Source of the DNA: Rhodobacteraceae bacterium Water-Bin34
GTDB lineage: Bacteria; Pseudomonadota; Alphaproteobacteria; Rhodobacterales; Rhodobacteraceae
Assembly: GCA_900197625.1 (NCBI GenBank)
Contig: FZLS01000026.1
Coordinates: 1-34,789, forward strand
Direction of reading: 5' to 3'
Length of the DNA: 34,789 bases
Under the pieces are notes generated by a model. That model saw only the letters and a list, made by a program, of their open reading frames with translations. It did no database searches and was not told where the DNA came from. Positions 27,016 to 34,789 of the stretch are shown here, in pieces; position 1 is the stretch's first letter; each line of letters opens with the position of its first letter. Both the position numbers and the translations under genes were made by a program.

Positions 27016-27955
27016 ATTTTGGAACAAAAAATATAGTATTATATCGATATTACTAATTCCATTTTCTTGGATCTACAGCACTATTACTAAGCTTCGTTTG
27101 TATCTGGGTGCGCACCAAAAAATAAGCGTTCCTGTGATTTGTGTTGGAAATATTAATATGGGTGGAACAGGTAAAACACCTGTTGTGATAGATTTGGTTA
27201 TGCGATTATTAGAAATGGGGAAAAAACCTATTGTTGTAAGTCGTGGATATGGTGGCTCACATAAGGGGCCTGTCATGGTATCCCCAAAACATACAGCTGA
27301 TGATGTGGGTGACGAACCGATTTTATTGACAGGTTTTAGTGAAGTTTGTGTTTCTAGAAATAGAAAAGAGGGTGCACAAATGGCGATTAAACGTGGAGCT
27401 GATGTTATTATATTGGATGATGGATTACAAAACCCTGACTTGTCATATGATTTAACGATTACTGTTGTTGACCAACAAGTGGGATTTGGGAATTCTAGAG
27501 TATTCCCAGCAGGCCCACTCAGAGAAACAGTTAAGAACGGCCTTTTGCGTACAGATTTGATTGTTGCTTTGGGTGGACGTGACCTCCCCTCAATAAACAA
27601 CGTGCCATGTATTTCAGGATTTCTGAAACCCTTAGAAACGGGAATGGATTGGGATGGTCTTCGATCATACGCTTTTGCAGGAATTGGGAGACCAGAAAAA
27701 TTTTTTACAACCTTAAAAAAACTAGGTGCAGTAATAGTTGCAACTAGAGAGTTTGGGGATCATCAAAAAATTCCTGAATCTATTTTAAAGAGATTAGAAG
27801 CAGAAGCTTCTTTGAGTAATTCCCAGTTGGTTACAACAGAAAAAGATGCAGCTAGATTACCAAAAAATTGGCAACTGAAAGTCCTTACATTACCGGTAAG
27901 GTTATCTCTGAATGAAGAGAATAAATTAAATCATCTATTAAATAAACTATTTTAA
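26999..27955 (+). CDS. lpxK: Tetraacyldisaccharide 4'-kinase
   Basis: Membrane-associated P-loop kinase of 318 residues that phosphorylates the 4' position of the lipid A disaccharide. The N-terminal hydrophobic helix (about 13-28) is followed by Walker A GNINMGGTGKTPVV (50-63), SRGYGG, DVGDEP, the ILDDGLQNP box, and the late TTEKDAARLP. The start is TTG at 26999, 17 bases inside waaA, with AAGGA upstream. It is at the short end for the family but complete. Its 3' end overlaps the opposite-strand CoA-transferase gene by 9 bases. Confidence 0.95.
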   Translation: MNRPPKFWNKKYSIISILLIPFSWIYSTITKLRLYLGAHQKISVPVICVGNINMGGTGKTPVVIDLVMRLLEMGKKPIVVSRGYGGSHKGPVMVSPKHTADDVGDEPILLTGFSEVCVSRNRKEGAQMAIKRGADVIILDDGLQNPDLSYDLTITVVDQQVGFGNSRVFPAGPLRETVKNGLLRTDLIVALGGRDLPSINNVPCISGFLKPLETGMDWDGLRSYAFAGIGRPEKFFTTLKKLGAVIVATREFGDHQKIPESILKRLEAEASLSNSQLVTTEKDAARLPKNWQLKVLTLPVRLSLNEENKLNHLLNKLF

Positions 27956-29074
27956 GAATTTCTTATTTGAGTCCCCTAAATTAGGAGAGGGGCTATCATA
28001 AGACATTTCCATGTCTGAAAATATTATAGGATTTTTGACAGAAGGCACGCCGTCTAAATCAATCTTCATGCCACGGTGTAGAATCTGTGGATCATTAAAT
28101 ACGTCTTCGAGCGTATTTATCGGCCCTGCTGGCACACCATAATTTTCACATTCAATTAACAAGTCGGCTGAAGAAAAATTAATAGTCTTTCCCTCTATAA
28201 GATTTAATAGCTCATCGCGATTTTCTAATCGAGCGGGATTTGTTTTAAATTTATTTTCTCTATACCATTCAACATCAAATATTTTGTTGAAATTTTTAAA
28301 TTGCTCATCATTACCAACAGCTAAAATTATATATCCATCACTTGTAGAAACAGCACAGTATGGAACAATATTTGGATGATTGTTTCCTCTTCTATTTGGA
28401 GGTGTGCCGGTTGTCAGGTAATTCATTGCTTGATTTGCGGTTGTTGCAGTTGCAACATCAAGGAGGGATAAATCGATGTGTTGACCAAGACCTGTTGTAT
28501 CCCTAGATCGAAGAGCTGCCTGAACTGCAATAACGGCATATAATCCTGTAAAGATGTCGGTTACAGCAACACCAACTTTTTGAGGTTGGCTATCAGCCTC
28601 TCCAGTAATTGACATTAAGCCAGACATACCTTGCATTAAAAAATCATAGCCTGCTCTTTTTGCATAAGGCCCAGTTTGACCAAACCCAGTAATCGAACAG
28701 TATATCAAAGATGGATGGTTATTGTGTAGGGTTTTATAATCCAATCCATACTTATCTAATCCACCTACTTTAAAGTTTTCAATTAAAATATCTGCTGAAG
28801 ATATTAAATTTTTTAATTTTAGTAGATCGTTTTTGTCCTTAAAATCTAGTGAGACTGATTGCTTTCCTCTATTGCAACTATGGTAATAGGCGGCATTTGT
28901 TTCATCTCCTGTGTTGATAAAAGGAGGACCCCAGGTGCGTGTATCATCACCTGTTTTGCTTTCTATTTTAATAACTTCGGCTCCTAAATCAGCCAAAGTT
29001 TGGCCAGCCCACGGGCCAGCCAAAATACGTGCTAATTCAATAACCCGCAACCCTTTTAAAGGTAATTCTGCCAT
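27947..29074 (-). CDS. Family III CoA-transferase (CaiB/BaiF type)
   Basis: CoA-transferase of 375 residues. The N-terminal LRVIELARILAGPWAGQTLADLGAEVIKIE is a clear family signature. YHSCNRGKQSVSLD and RAGYDFLMQGMSGLMSITGE follow, and the catalytic aspartate is D173 in VAVTDIFTG. RRGNNHPNIVPY is also typical. Candidate substrates include carboxylic acids such as formate/oxalate, carnitine-type or DMSP-type acyls; the sequence does not choose. It begins directly after the DsbA-like gene (TAAATG), so the two are co-transcribed. In many alphaproteobacteria smc occupies this place. Confidence 0.9.
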   Translation of the reverse strand: MAELPLKGLRVIELARILAGPWAGQTLADLGAEVIKIESKTGDDTRTWGPPFINTGDETNAAYYHSCNRGKQSVSLDFKDKNDLLKLKNLISSADILIENFKVGGLDKYGLDYKTLHNNHPSLIYCSITGFGQTGPYAKRAGYDFLMQGMSGLMSITGEADSQPQKVGVAVTDIFTGLYAVIAVQAALRSRDTTGLGQHIDLSLLDVATATTANQAMNYLTTGTPPNRRGNNHPNIVPYCAVSTSDGYIILAVGNDEQFKNFNKIFDVEWYRENKFKTNPARLENRDELLNLIEGKTINFSSADLLIECENYGVPAGPINTLEDVFNDPQILHRGMKIDLDGVPSVKNPIIFSDMEMSYDSPSPNLGDSNKKFLK

Positions 29075-29692
29075 TTAAGGCATGGCCTCTTCAATCAATG
29101 CTGCTAACTCAGTGTAAGACATATTGCCTATATTTTTGCCGTTTAAAATAAGTGATGGCGTAGAGCTTACATTGTCCGCTTTTGTAGTTTCCTGGAATCG
29201 AGCAACCATAGCCGTAGCTACGTCTTTGTCTTGTAAACAGACTTCCATTTTTGACTGATCTAACCCAGCAATTCTGCCAATTTTATAAAGGTTTTGTGCT
29301 ATTGCTGCACCGCCATCACCCTTCGTCCATTCGCGTTGCTTAGAATACAAAAGATCTGAAATGCCAAAATATTTTTTAGCTCCGCCACATCTGGCAAGAA
29401 GTGCTGCCCAAAGTCCTGGGCCATCAAAGTAAACTTCACGATAAATGAATTTTACTTTACCAGTTTCTATATAATTCTTACGTAAACTTGGGAAAACATT
29501 TTTATGAAAACTAGCACAATGTGGGCATGTAAACGAAGCATATTCAATTATAGTAATTGGAGCATCATCAGATCCCATTTCCATATCAGGAATATTAATA
29601 GGATTTGTGGTTGTATTTTCAGCAAAAATAGGTGCTGTGCTGGCACTTATTGCTCCAAATGAGAGAAGGCCTGTAAATGTTCTGCGGTCCAT
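29075..29692 (-). CDS. DsbA-family periplasmic thiol oxidoreductase
   Basis: Exported thioredoxin-fold protein of 205 residues. A signal peptide spans about residues 1-25 (DRRTF followed by a hydrophobic stretch and a PIFAEN cleavage region); the twin arginine resembles a weak Tat signal. The active site is C56-P-H-C59, and the cis-proline loop is SSTPSLILNGK. It resembles the DsbA-like proteins lying after dciA in alphaproteobacteria, which form disulfide bonds or serve c-type cytochrome maturation. It begins 3 bases after the dciA stop. Confidence 0.9.
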   Translation of the reverse strand: MDRRTFTGLLSFGAISASTAPIFAENTTTNPINIPDMEMGSDDAPITIIEYASFTCPHCASFHKNVFPSLRKNYIETGKVKFIYREVYFDGPGLWAALLARCGGAKKYFGISDLLYSKQREWTKGDGGAAIAQNLYKIGRIAGLDQSKMEVCLQDKDVATAMVARFQETTKADNVSSTPSLILNGKNIGNMSYTELAALIEEAMP

Positions 29693-29695
29693 AAT

Positions 29696-30199
29696 TTAAT
29701 CCTTATTATTTCTTATAATTATATTTTTGCCTAATCTTGATAGCGCATTCTTTAGATTGCTATCAGATACATTTTTTACAGAGGTTTCAACGTTAATTAT
29801 CTGTTTCTCTGATAAGGTTTTTTTAATGTTTTTACCTTCTGAACTTTTAATTGTATCTTCAAAATCAACTGGTGATGTTTGAGTTATTTTGATTTTACTG
29901 ATTGCATTATAGCCATATGTTGAATTCACTTTTGAAATTATTTTTGGAAGTTGCATCTGTAAAACTGGTGCATTTGCTCCTGTTGTTAAAAGTGTAAGTG
30001 TTGCCCCAAACCCTTGCTTTCCATAACTCACTTTAACTGGCCTACAGATATTTGCCGTTGATGGACCAGCAATATCCTTCCAATTCGTCAGCAATCTTGT
30101 TTCAGCAAAACCACGTGTTTCTGTAGCCGCTCGGATTTTAGCTTTTAATAAGCCACCAGTTTGTATAAATCCGCGTGACTTATATGTCATTTGCGTCAT
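29696..30199 (-). CDS. DciA-like DUF721 protein
   Basis: Protein of 167 residues with the DUF721 core FAETRLLTNWKDIAGPSTANICRPVKV near residues 31-57, and a following beta-rich part that ends in INSTYGYNAI-like sequence (KVNSTYGYNAISKIKI). The family includes DciA, the helicase loader of bacteria without DnaC. The C-terminal third is low-complexity and charged. ATGs at 30199 and 30190 are both possible; AGGA is about 10 bases from the second. It lies next to mutY, divergently, and before the DsbA-like gene, a common alphaproteobacterial order. Confidence 0.83.
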   Translation of the reverse strand: MTQMTYKSRGFIQTGGLLKAKIRAATETRGFAETRLLTNWKDIAGPSTANICRPVKVSYGKQGFGATLTLLTTGANAPVLQMQLPKIISKVNSTYGYNAISKIKITQTSPVDFEDTIKSSEGKNIKKTLSEKQIINVETSVKNVSDSNLKNALSRLGKNIIIRNNKD

Positions 30200-30282
30200 T
30201 TCCTATATTCAGTAGTTACATCAGTTTATATCAGTGGTTAATAATAAACCTAAAACACATTGCATTGCAAAGGGCATATGGC

Positions 30283-31338
30283 TTGGTCAATAAAAATAAA
30301 ATAGCTGAAGATTTATTAAGTTGGTATGATATAAATGCTCGAAAATTGCCATGGCGCATTCCGCCTTTAGAGAGCAAAACTGGTGTACTCCCTAACCCTT
30401 ATTACATTTGGATGTCTGAAGTTATGCTTCAACAGACAACAGTAGCGGCAGTTAAAGAGTATTTCCTAAAATTTATAACATTATGGCCAACAGTGTTTGA
30501 TATGGCGAATGCTAAAGATGAAGATGTAATGGCAGCATGGGCGGGGCTAGGTTATTATGCTCGGGCTAGGAATTTATTAAAGTGCGCACGCGTTATTAAA
30601 AATCAATATGATGGAAAATTTCCAAGTAATGAAAAAGATCTATTATCATTGCCTGGCATTGGGCCATATACAGCCGCAGCAATAATGAGCATAGCATTTA
30701 ACAAAAAAGCAATTGTATTGGATGGCAATATTGAACGTGTCATGTCTCGTATTTATGCCGTTCAAGAACCTTTACCTGCATCAAAAAAAGCTCTTTGGCT
30801 ATTAGCTTCTGATTTAACCCCAGAAAATCGTTGTGGTGATTATGCTCAGGCAGTTATGGATTTGGGAGCTACAATATGTACGCCTCGATCACCAAAATGC
30901 ACTCGTTGTCCTTGGATCTCTAATTGTCTTGGGTTATCACAAGGTATAGCTGGTGAATTGCCAAAAAAAATCCCTAAGTTAAAAAAGCCAATACGAGTGG
31001 GCACTGTATATGTGGCCATTAATGACGATCACTCAATTTTATTAGAGAGGCGCTCTAAAAAAGGTTTACTTGGCGGTATGTTAGGATGGCCTGGAAGTGA
31101 ATGGGCTATCATGCCAACAGACCATCTAGAACCAATTGAAGCTGACTGGCGTTCAGTAAATGAGCCTGTGCGCCATACTTTTACGCATTTTCATTTAGAT
31201 CTTACCATTAAAATTGCATCAAATGTTAAAAGCGTTCCTAGAGTTGGTAAGTTTATATCTAAAGATGAATTCAACCCAAATGATCTTCCAACTGTGATGC
31301 GAAAGGTTTGGGATAAAGCATCAGAATTTCTAGAATAA
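30283..31338 (+). CDS. mutY: Adenine DNA glycosylase MutY
   Basis: Removes adenine mispaired with 8-oxoguanine. The protein has 351 residues from the TTG at 30283; the open frame extends 36 codons upstream, but that part is not MutY-like and would overlap dciA, while AGGG lies 8 bases before this TTG. WYDINARKLPWR begins the domain, with E46 in SEVMLQQT, helix-hairpin-helix LPGIGPYTAAA (123-133), and D147 in LDGNIERV. The iron-sulfur cysteines C199, C206, C209 and C215 have the exact C-x6-C-x2-C-x5-C spacing. The C-terminal part is the MutT-like 8-oxoG recognition domain. Confidence 0.95.
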   Translation: MVNKNKIAEDLLSWYDINARKLPWRIPPLESKTGVLPNPYYIWMSEVMLQQTTVAAVKEYFLKFITLWPTVFDMANAKDEDVMAAWAGLGYYARARNLLKCARVIKNQYDGKFPSNEKDLLSLPGIGPYTAAAIMSIAFNKKAIVLDGNIERVMSRIYAVQEPLPASKKALWLLASDLTPENRCGDYAQAVMDLGATICTPRSPKCTRCPWISNCLGLSQGIAGELPKKIPKLKKPIRVGTVYVAINDDHSILLERRSKKGLLGGMLGWPGSEWAIMPTDHLEPIEADWRSVNEPVRHTFTHFHLDLTIKIASNVKSVPRVGKFISKDEFNPNDLPTVMRKVWDKASEFLE

Positions 31339-31357
31339 TAATATTTTAATTAAAAAC

Positions 31358-31377
31358 CCCCGCCATAAGTGGCGGGG
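31358..31377 (-). terminator. Intrinsic terminator of ccrM
   Basis: The inverted repeat CCCCGCC / GGCGGGG (31358-31364 and 31371-31377) with loop ATAAGT is followed on the minus strand by G and five T (31357-31352), a textbook intrinsic terminator about 95 bases beyond the ccrM stop. On the plus strand, where mutY ends 19 bases before it, no T run follows, so it would act there only weakly. Confidence 0.8.
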
Positions 31378-31389
31378 TAAGTTGGCAAA

Positions 31390-31412
31390 GTTTAGAACGA
31401 GCAGTTCTAAAC
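31390..31412. repeat. Perfect 9-bp hairpin in the mutY-ccrM gap
   Basis: GTTTAGAAC and GTTCTAAAC flank a 5-base loop (GAGCA). A further imperfect hairpin, GCTTCC / GGAAGC, follows at 31429-31456. Together with the terminator, the 134-base gap holds three consecutive stem-loops. Transcript ends or a small RNA are possible; no known family is recognised. Confidence 0.55.
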
Positions 31413-31472
31413 GGTAGTTATCTTTTAAGCTTCCTTTATTTAATAAATAGGGAAGCCATTTTCTTTAAAGTT

Positions 31473-32609
<1,137 letters not shown>

Positions 32610-32622
32610 TTAAGGTTAAAAT

Positions 32623-32662
32623 GATTCAAACGAAGGCCAACGTCAATTTATTTTTATGAATC
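32623..32662 (-). promoter_or_regulatory. Two GANTC methylation sites in the ccrM leader
   Basis: GATTC (32623-32627) and GAATC (32658-32662) both fit the CcrM target GANTC and lie 44 and 79 bases before the ccrM ATG. Between them on the minus strand is a TTGACG hexamer (32646-32641). TTAACC, which resembles a CtrA half-site, lies immediately downstream of the nearer site. In Caulobacter, GANTC sites in the ccrM leader tie ccrM transcription to replication. The sites are seen; regulation is inferred. Confidence 0.55.
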
Positions 32663-32664
32663 AG

Positions 32665-33297
32665 TTACTTACGAGGCGAAGCGGAATACAACATATTGTG
32701 TATAGGTTTGAAAGAACGTCTATGGTGTGGGGTCACCCCATTATTTAGCAGTCCAAACTGATGCATTTTTGTACCATATCCAGCATTTTTTTCCCAACCA
32801 TAACCCGGATATTCTATAGAAAGCTTGGCCATAAGTCTGTCACGGGTAACTTTCGCTATGATAGACGCAGCCGCAATCGATGCAGATTTACTATCACCTC
32901 TAATAATTGCTGTTGCTGGACTTGGCAGATTTGGAGGTAATTTATTACCATCTATTAATATATGATCAGGTACTGGAAGTTTAGAAACAGCACGTTCCAT
33001 AGCCCTAAATGTCGCTTGTAAAATATTAATTTTATCAATTTCGTCTACATCAACGTGCACATAAGAGACAAGTGAAGTGCCCATAATCTCTTCGAAAAGT
33101 ATAGCTCTTCGTTTTGCATTTAGTTTCTTTGAGTCATTTAACCTAAGGGGTATATTGTTTGGGTCTAGTATCACTGCACAGGCAGTTACCGGACCAGCCC
33201 AGGGTCCTCGACCAACTTCATCCACTCCTATAATGACTTCATTGCCGTTGGGGCGGAGTGAATTTTCTATACTGTAATTTACATCAGACATATTCAT
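32665..33297 (-). CDS. rnhB: Ribonuclease HII
   Basis: Cuts RNA in RNA-DNA hybrids and removes single ribonucleotides. Length is 210 residues. The first acidic pair is in GVDEVGRGPWAGPV (about 24-37), with the others in HILIDGNKLP and the SKSASIAAASIIAKVTRDRLM region. YGWEKNAGYGT near the end is typical. ATGs at 33297 and 33291 are both possible, and neither has a clear ribosome site. The rnhB-ccrM order is common in alphaproteobacteria. Confidence 0.96.
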   Translation of the reverse strand: MNMSDVNYSIENSLRPNGNEVIIGVDEVGRGPWAGPVTACAVILDPNNIPLRLNDSKKLNAKRRAILFEEIMGTSLVSYVHVDVDEIDKINILQATFRAMERAVSKLPVPDHILIDGNKLPPNLPSPATAIIRGDSKSASIAAASIIAKVTRDRLMAKLSIEYPGYGWEKNAGYGTKMHQFGLLNNGVTPHHRRSFKPIHNMLYSASPRK

Positions 33298-33303
33298 GTT
33301 TGT

Positions 33304-33343
33304 ATGTAAGGCATATATTTAATGGACTTTATATGCCTTACAT
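33304..33343. repeat. Perfect 14-bp inverted repeat between proV and rnhB
   Basis: ATGTAAGGCATATA (33304-33317) and TATATGCCTTACAT (33330-33343) flank a 12-base spacer. It lies 17 bases after the proV stop and 7 bases before the rnhB start. No T run follows on the minus strand; on the plus strand TACTGTTTTT follows. It may be a transcript-end hairpin for proV or an operator for rnhB. Confidence 0.6.
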
Positions 33344-33360
33344 TACTGTTTTTAGGTTAT

Positions 33361-34410
33361 TTATCTGTAAGTAACAGCTTCCCCTGCTGTTTCAGATGAA
33401 CGTGTCGCGGCATGAACAATGTCATACATAGAAACGCTTCCAAGTTTTTTATCGTCTTTTACAACTATGACACTGTCTTTTTTGGCTTCTACAAGTGCTT
33501 TCATAGCATCTTCTAATGAAGTCTCATTTGAAAGTGTAATACCTTTAGCTGAGGCCTTTTTAAGGGGTAATGTCCCAACGGTTAAAACACGTGCTCGATT
33601 AATATCTTTTATAAAATCAGCTACGTAATCATCAGCAGGATTTAGCACAATATCTTGAGATGAGCCTTGTTGAACTAAACGGCCATCGCGTAATATGGCA
33701 ATATCGTCACCAATGCGTAAAGCTTCATCGAGGTCATGGGTAATGAAAACGATTGTTTTATGAAGCTCTTCTTGAAGCTCTAATAAGATACCTTGCATAT
33801 CAGATCTTATAAGTGGATCTAATGCTGAAAAAGCCTCATCCATCAAAAGAATATCAGCATCAGTCGCTAGAGCTCTGGCTAAGCCAACACGTTGTTGCAT
33901 TCCTCCAGATAATTGAGCTGGGTAACGGTCTTCAAACCCTTCTAAACCAACACGTTTAAGCCAGTGGGCAGCTCGTTCTTCTGCATCTTTAACTTCAACG
34001 CCCTGCATAGTTAGACCATAAATGGTATTTGCTAAGACTGTTCGATGTGGAAGAAGTGCAAATTTTTGAAAAACCATCGAAGCTTTAAATCTGCGAAAAT
34101 TCATAAGTTCTTCATCAGACATTGCAAGTACATCGACATCATCAATATAAATTTGACCTGCAGTGGGTTCTATTAAACGATTTATATGTCGTATTAGTGT
34201 AGACTTCCCTGAACCAGATAAACCCATGATAACCTGGATTTTGCCTTCAATAATATCAAGATTGATATCCTGAAGCCCTAAAACGTGGCTATGTTTTTCT
34301 AAAAGCTCTGTTTTTCCAACACCTGATTTGACTCTCTCGACGTGAGATTCACCTTTAGGGCCAAAAATTTTGTAAAGATCTTTTATTTTAATTTTTACTT
34401 TAGACACCAT
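33361..34410 (-). CDS. proV: Glycine betaine/proline-type ABC transporter ATP-binding protein
   Basis: ATPase of a compatible-solute importer, 349 residues from the ATG at 34410, which has AAGGAG about 5 bases upstream; the frame extends 17 codons further, but that is inside proW. Walker A is GLSGSGKST (63-71), followed by Q-loop FQKFALLPHRTV, signature LSGGMQQRV, Walker B ILLMDEAFSALDP and switch H in FITHDLDEA. A C-terminal CBS-type region (about 285-349) is present, as in ProV/OpuAA, where it senses ionic strength. The N-terminal FGPKGE and late coupling elements match the betaine subfamily. It overlaps proW by 11 bases. Confidence 0.93.
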   Translation of the reverse strand: MVSKVKIKIKDLYKIFGPKGESHVERVKSGVGKTELLEKHSHVLGLQDINLDIIEGKIQVIMGLSGSGKSTLIRHINRLIEPTAGQIYIDDVDVLAMSDEELMNFRRFKASMVFQKFALLPHRTVLANTIYGLTMQGVEVKDAEERAAHWLKRVGLEGFEDRYPAQLSGGMQQRVGLARALATDADILLMDEAFSALDPLIRSDMQGILLELQEELHKTIVFITHDLDEALRIGDDIAILRDGRLVQQGSSQDIVLNPADDYVADFIKDINRARVLTVGTLPLKKASAKGITLSNETSLEDAMKALVEAKKDSVIVVKDDKKLGSVSMYDIVHAATRSSETAGEAVTYR

Positions 34411-34789
34411 GATCTCCTTCGCGATGTTTTTGTAACCTTTTACCGTAAGCTTGAGATACACGGTCGAAAATTATCGCAATTGCAACAATCGCAAGGCCAT
34501 TCATAAGGCCTAATGCTAAATATTGATTTGATACGGCTCTTAGAACAGGCACACCTAGGCCAGGCACACCAATCATTGCAGCAATAACGACCATTGAAAG
34601 AGACATCATAATTGTTTGGTTAACCCCTGCAAATATATTTGGAAGGGCAAGTGGGATTTGTACTTGAAATAATTTTTGGCGATAATTTGATCCAAATGCA
34701 TCTGCCGCCTCTAGGACTTCAGCGTCAACTAAACGAATACCTAGATTTGTTAATCTTATAATTGGAGGACTTGCATAAATCATCACGGC
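34400..34789 (-). CDS. proW: Glycine betaine/proline-type ABC transporter permease (C-terminal part, cut by window edge)
   Basis: Membrane permease of the same importer; only its last 129 codons are in the window and the start is beyond the right edge. The EAA loop is seen as EAADAFGSNYRQKLFQVQIPLALP, with SPPIIRLTNLGIR before it. Two to three membrane segments follow (MMSLSMVVIAAMIGVPGLG, LGLMNGLAIVAIAIIF). Its first visible residues are already inside a transmembrane region, so a GTG or ATG near the edge is not a true start. Confidence 0.92.
   Translation of the reverse strand, partial: AVMIYASPPIIRLTNLGIRLVDAEVLEAADAFGSNYRQKLFQVQIPLALPNIFAGVNQTIMMSLSMVVIAAMIGVPGLGVPVLRAVSNQYLALGLMNGLAIVAIAIIFDRVSQAYGKRLQKHREGDHGV

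Noticed and set aside
30175-30282. 36-codon N-terminal extension of MutY
   Set aside because: It overlaps dciA, is unlike MutY, and a TTG with AGGG 8 bases upstream gives the normal protein.

Overview
The window is a dense, AT-rich stretch of bacterial chromosome carrying about 33 protein genes, with no mobile elements, CRISPR arrays or RNA genes that I can see. The gene content is alphaproteobacterial: AddAB instead of RecBCD, a RegB/SenC/RegA redox cluster close to ahcY, the hemD - Mic60-like - hemY run, DciA (DUF721), CcrM, DUF4170, and the pmbA - inositol-phosphatase-like - waaA - lpxK order. The closeness of regBA to ahcY and the divergent WaaA type remind me of Rhodobacterales (roseobacter group). 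The low GC and the formaldehyde and betaine genes suggest a marine planktonic low-GC member. The lineage is inferred from synteny and remembered families, not from a search.

Layout. 1-7765 (minus) is a tightly overlapping series tsaE-amgK-murU-addB-addA (addA runs off the left edge), combining t6A tRNA modification, MurNAc recycling and double-strand-break repair. 7852-10537 holds the regB-type kinase (minus), diverging from senC/regA (plus). 10550-11766 has a GST and an HD-domain hydrolase (minus), followed by ahcY (plus) with a strong hairpin after it. 13331-15396 has tsaD-gpsA (minus), diverging from hemD, a Mic60-like membrane protein and hemY (15457-18741). 18738-23169 (minus) is a run of an arginine:glycine-type amidinotransferase, an SDR, glutathione-dependent formaldehyde dehydrogenase, S-formylglutathione hydrolase and a YaiI-family protein.

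23325-27955 (plus) is pmbA, a CysQ/inositol monophosphatase-like enzyme, DUF4170, waaA and lpxK. The last two make Kdo-lipid A, and three of these genes appear to use TTG starts. 27947-30199 (minus) has dciA, a DsbA-like thiol protein and a family III CoA-transferase; mutY diverges from dciA. 31473-33297 (minus) has rnhB and ccrM, with two GANTC sites ahead of ccrM. 33361-34789 (minus) has a glycine-betaine-type ABC transporter, proV and the C-terminal part of proW, cut by the right edge.

The most notable points are these. The RegB-like kinase keeps its quinone motif and histidine box but lacks the cytosolic redox cysteine of classical RegB. The amidinotransferase keeps all its catalytic residues but differs from human AGAT at two positions linked to acceptor choice. 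GANTC sites sit in the ccrM leader. A promoter with a 14-bp palindrome precedes the formaldehyde dehydrogenase gene. No gene-free stretch exceeds 300 bases; the longest gaps are about 155 bases (23170-23324) and 134 bases (31339-31472).
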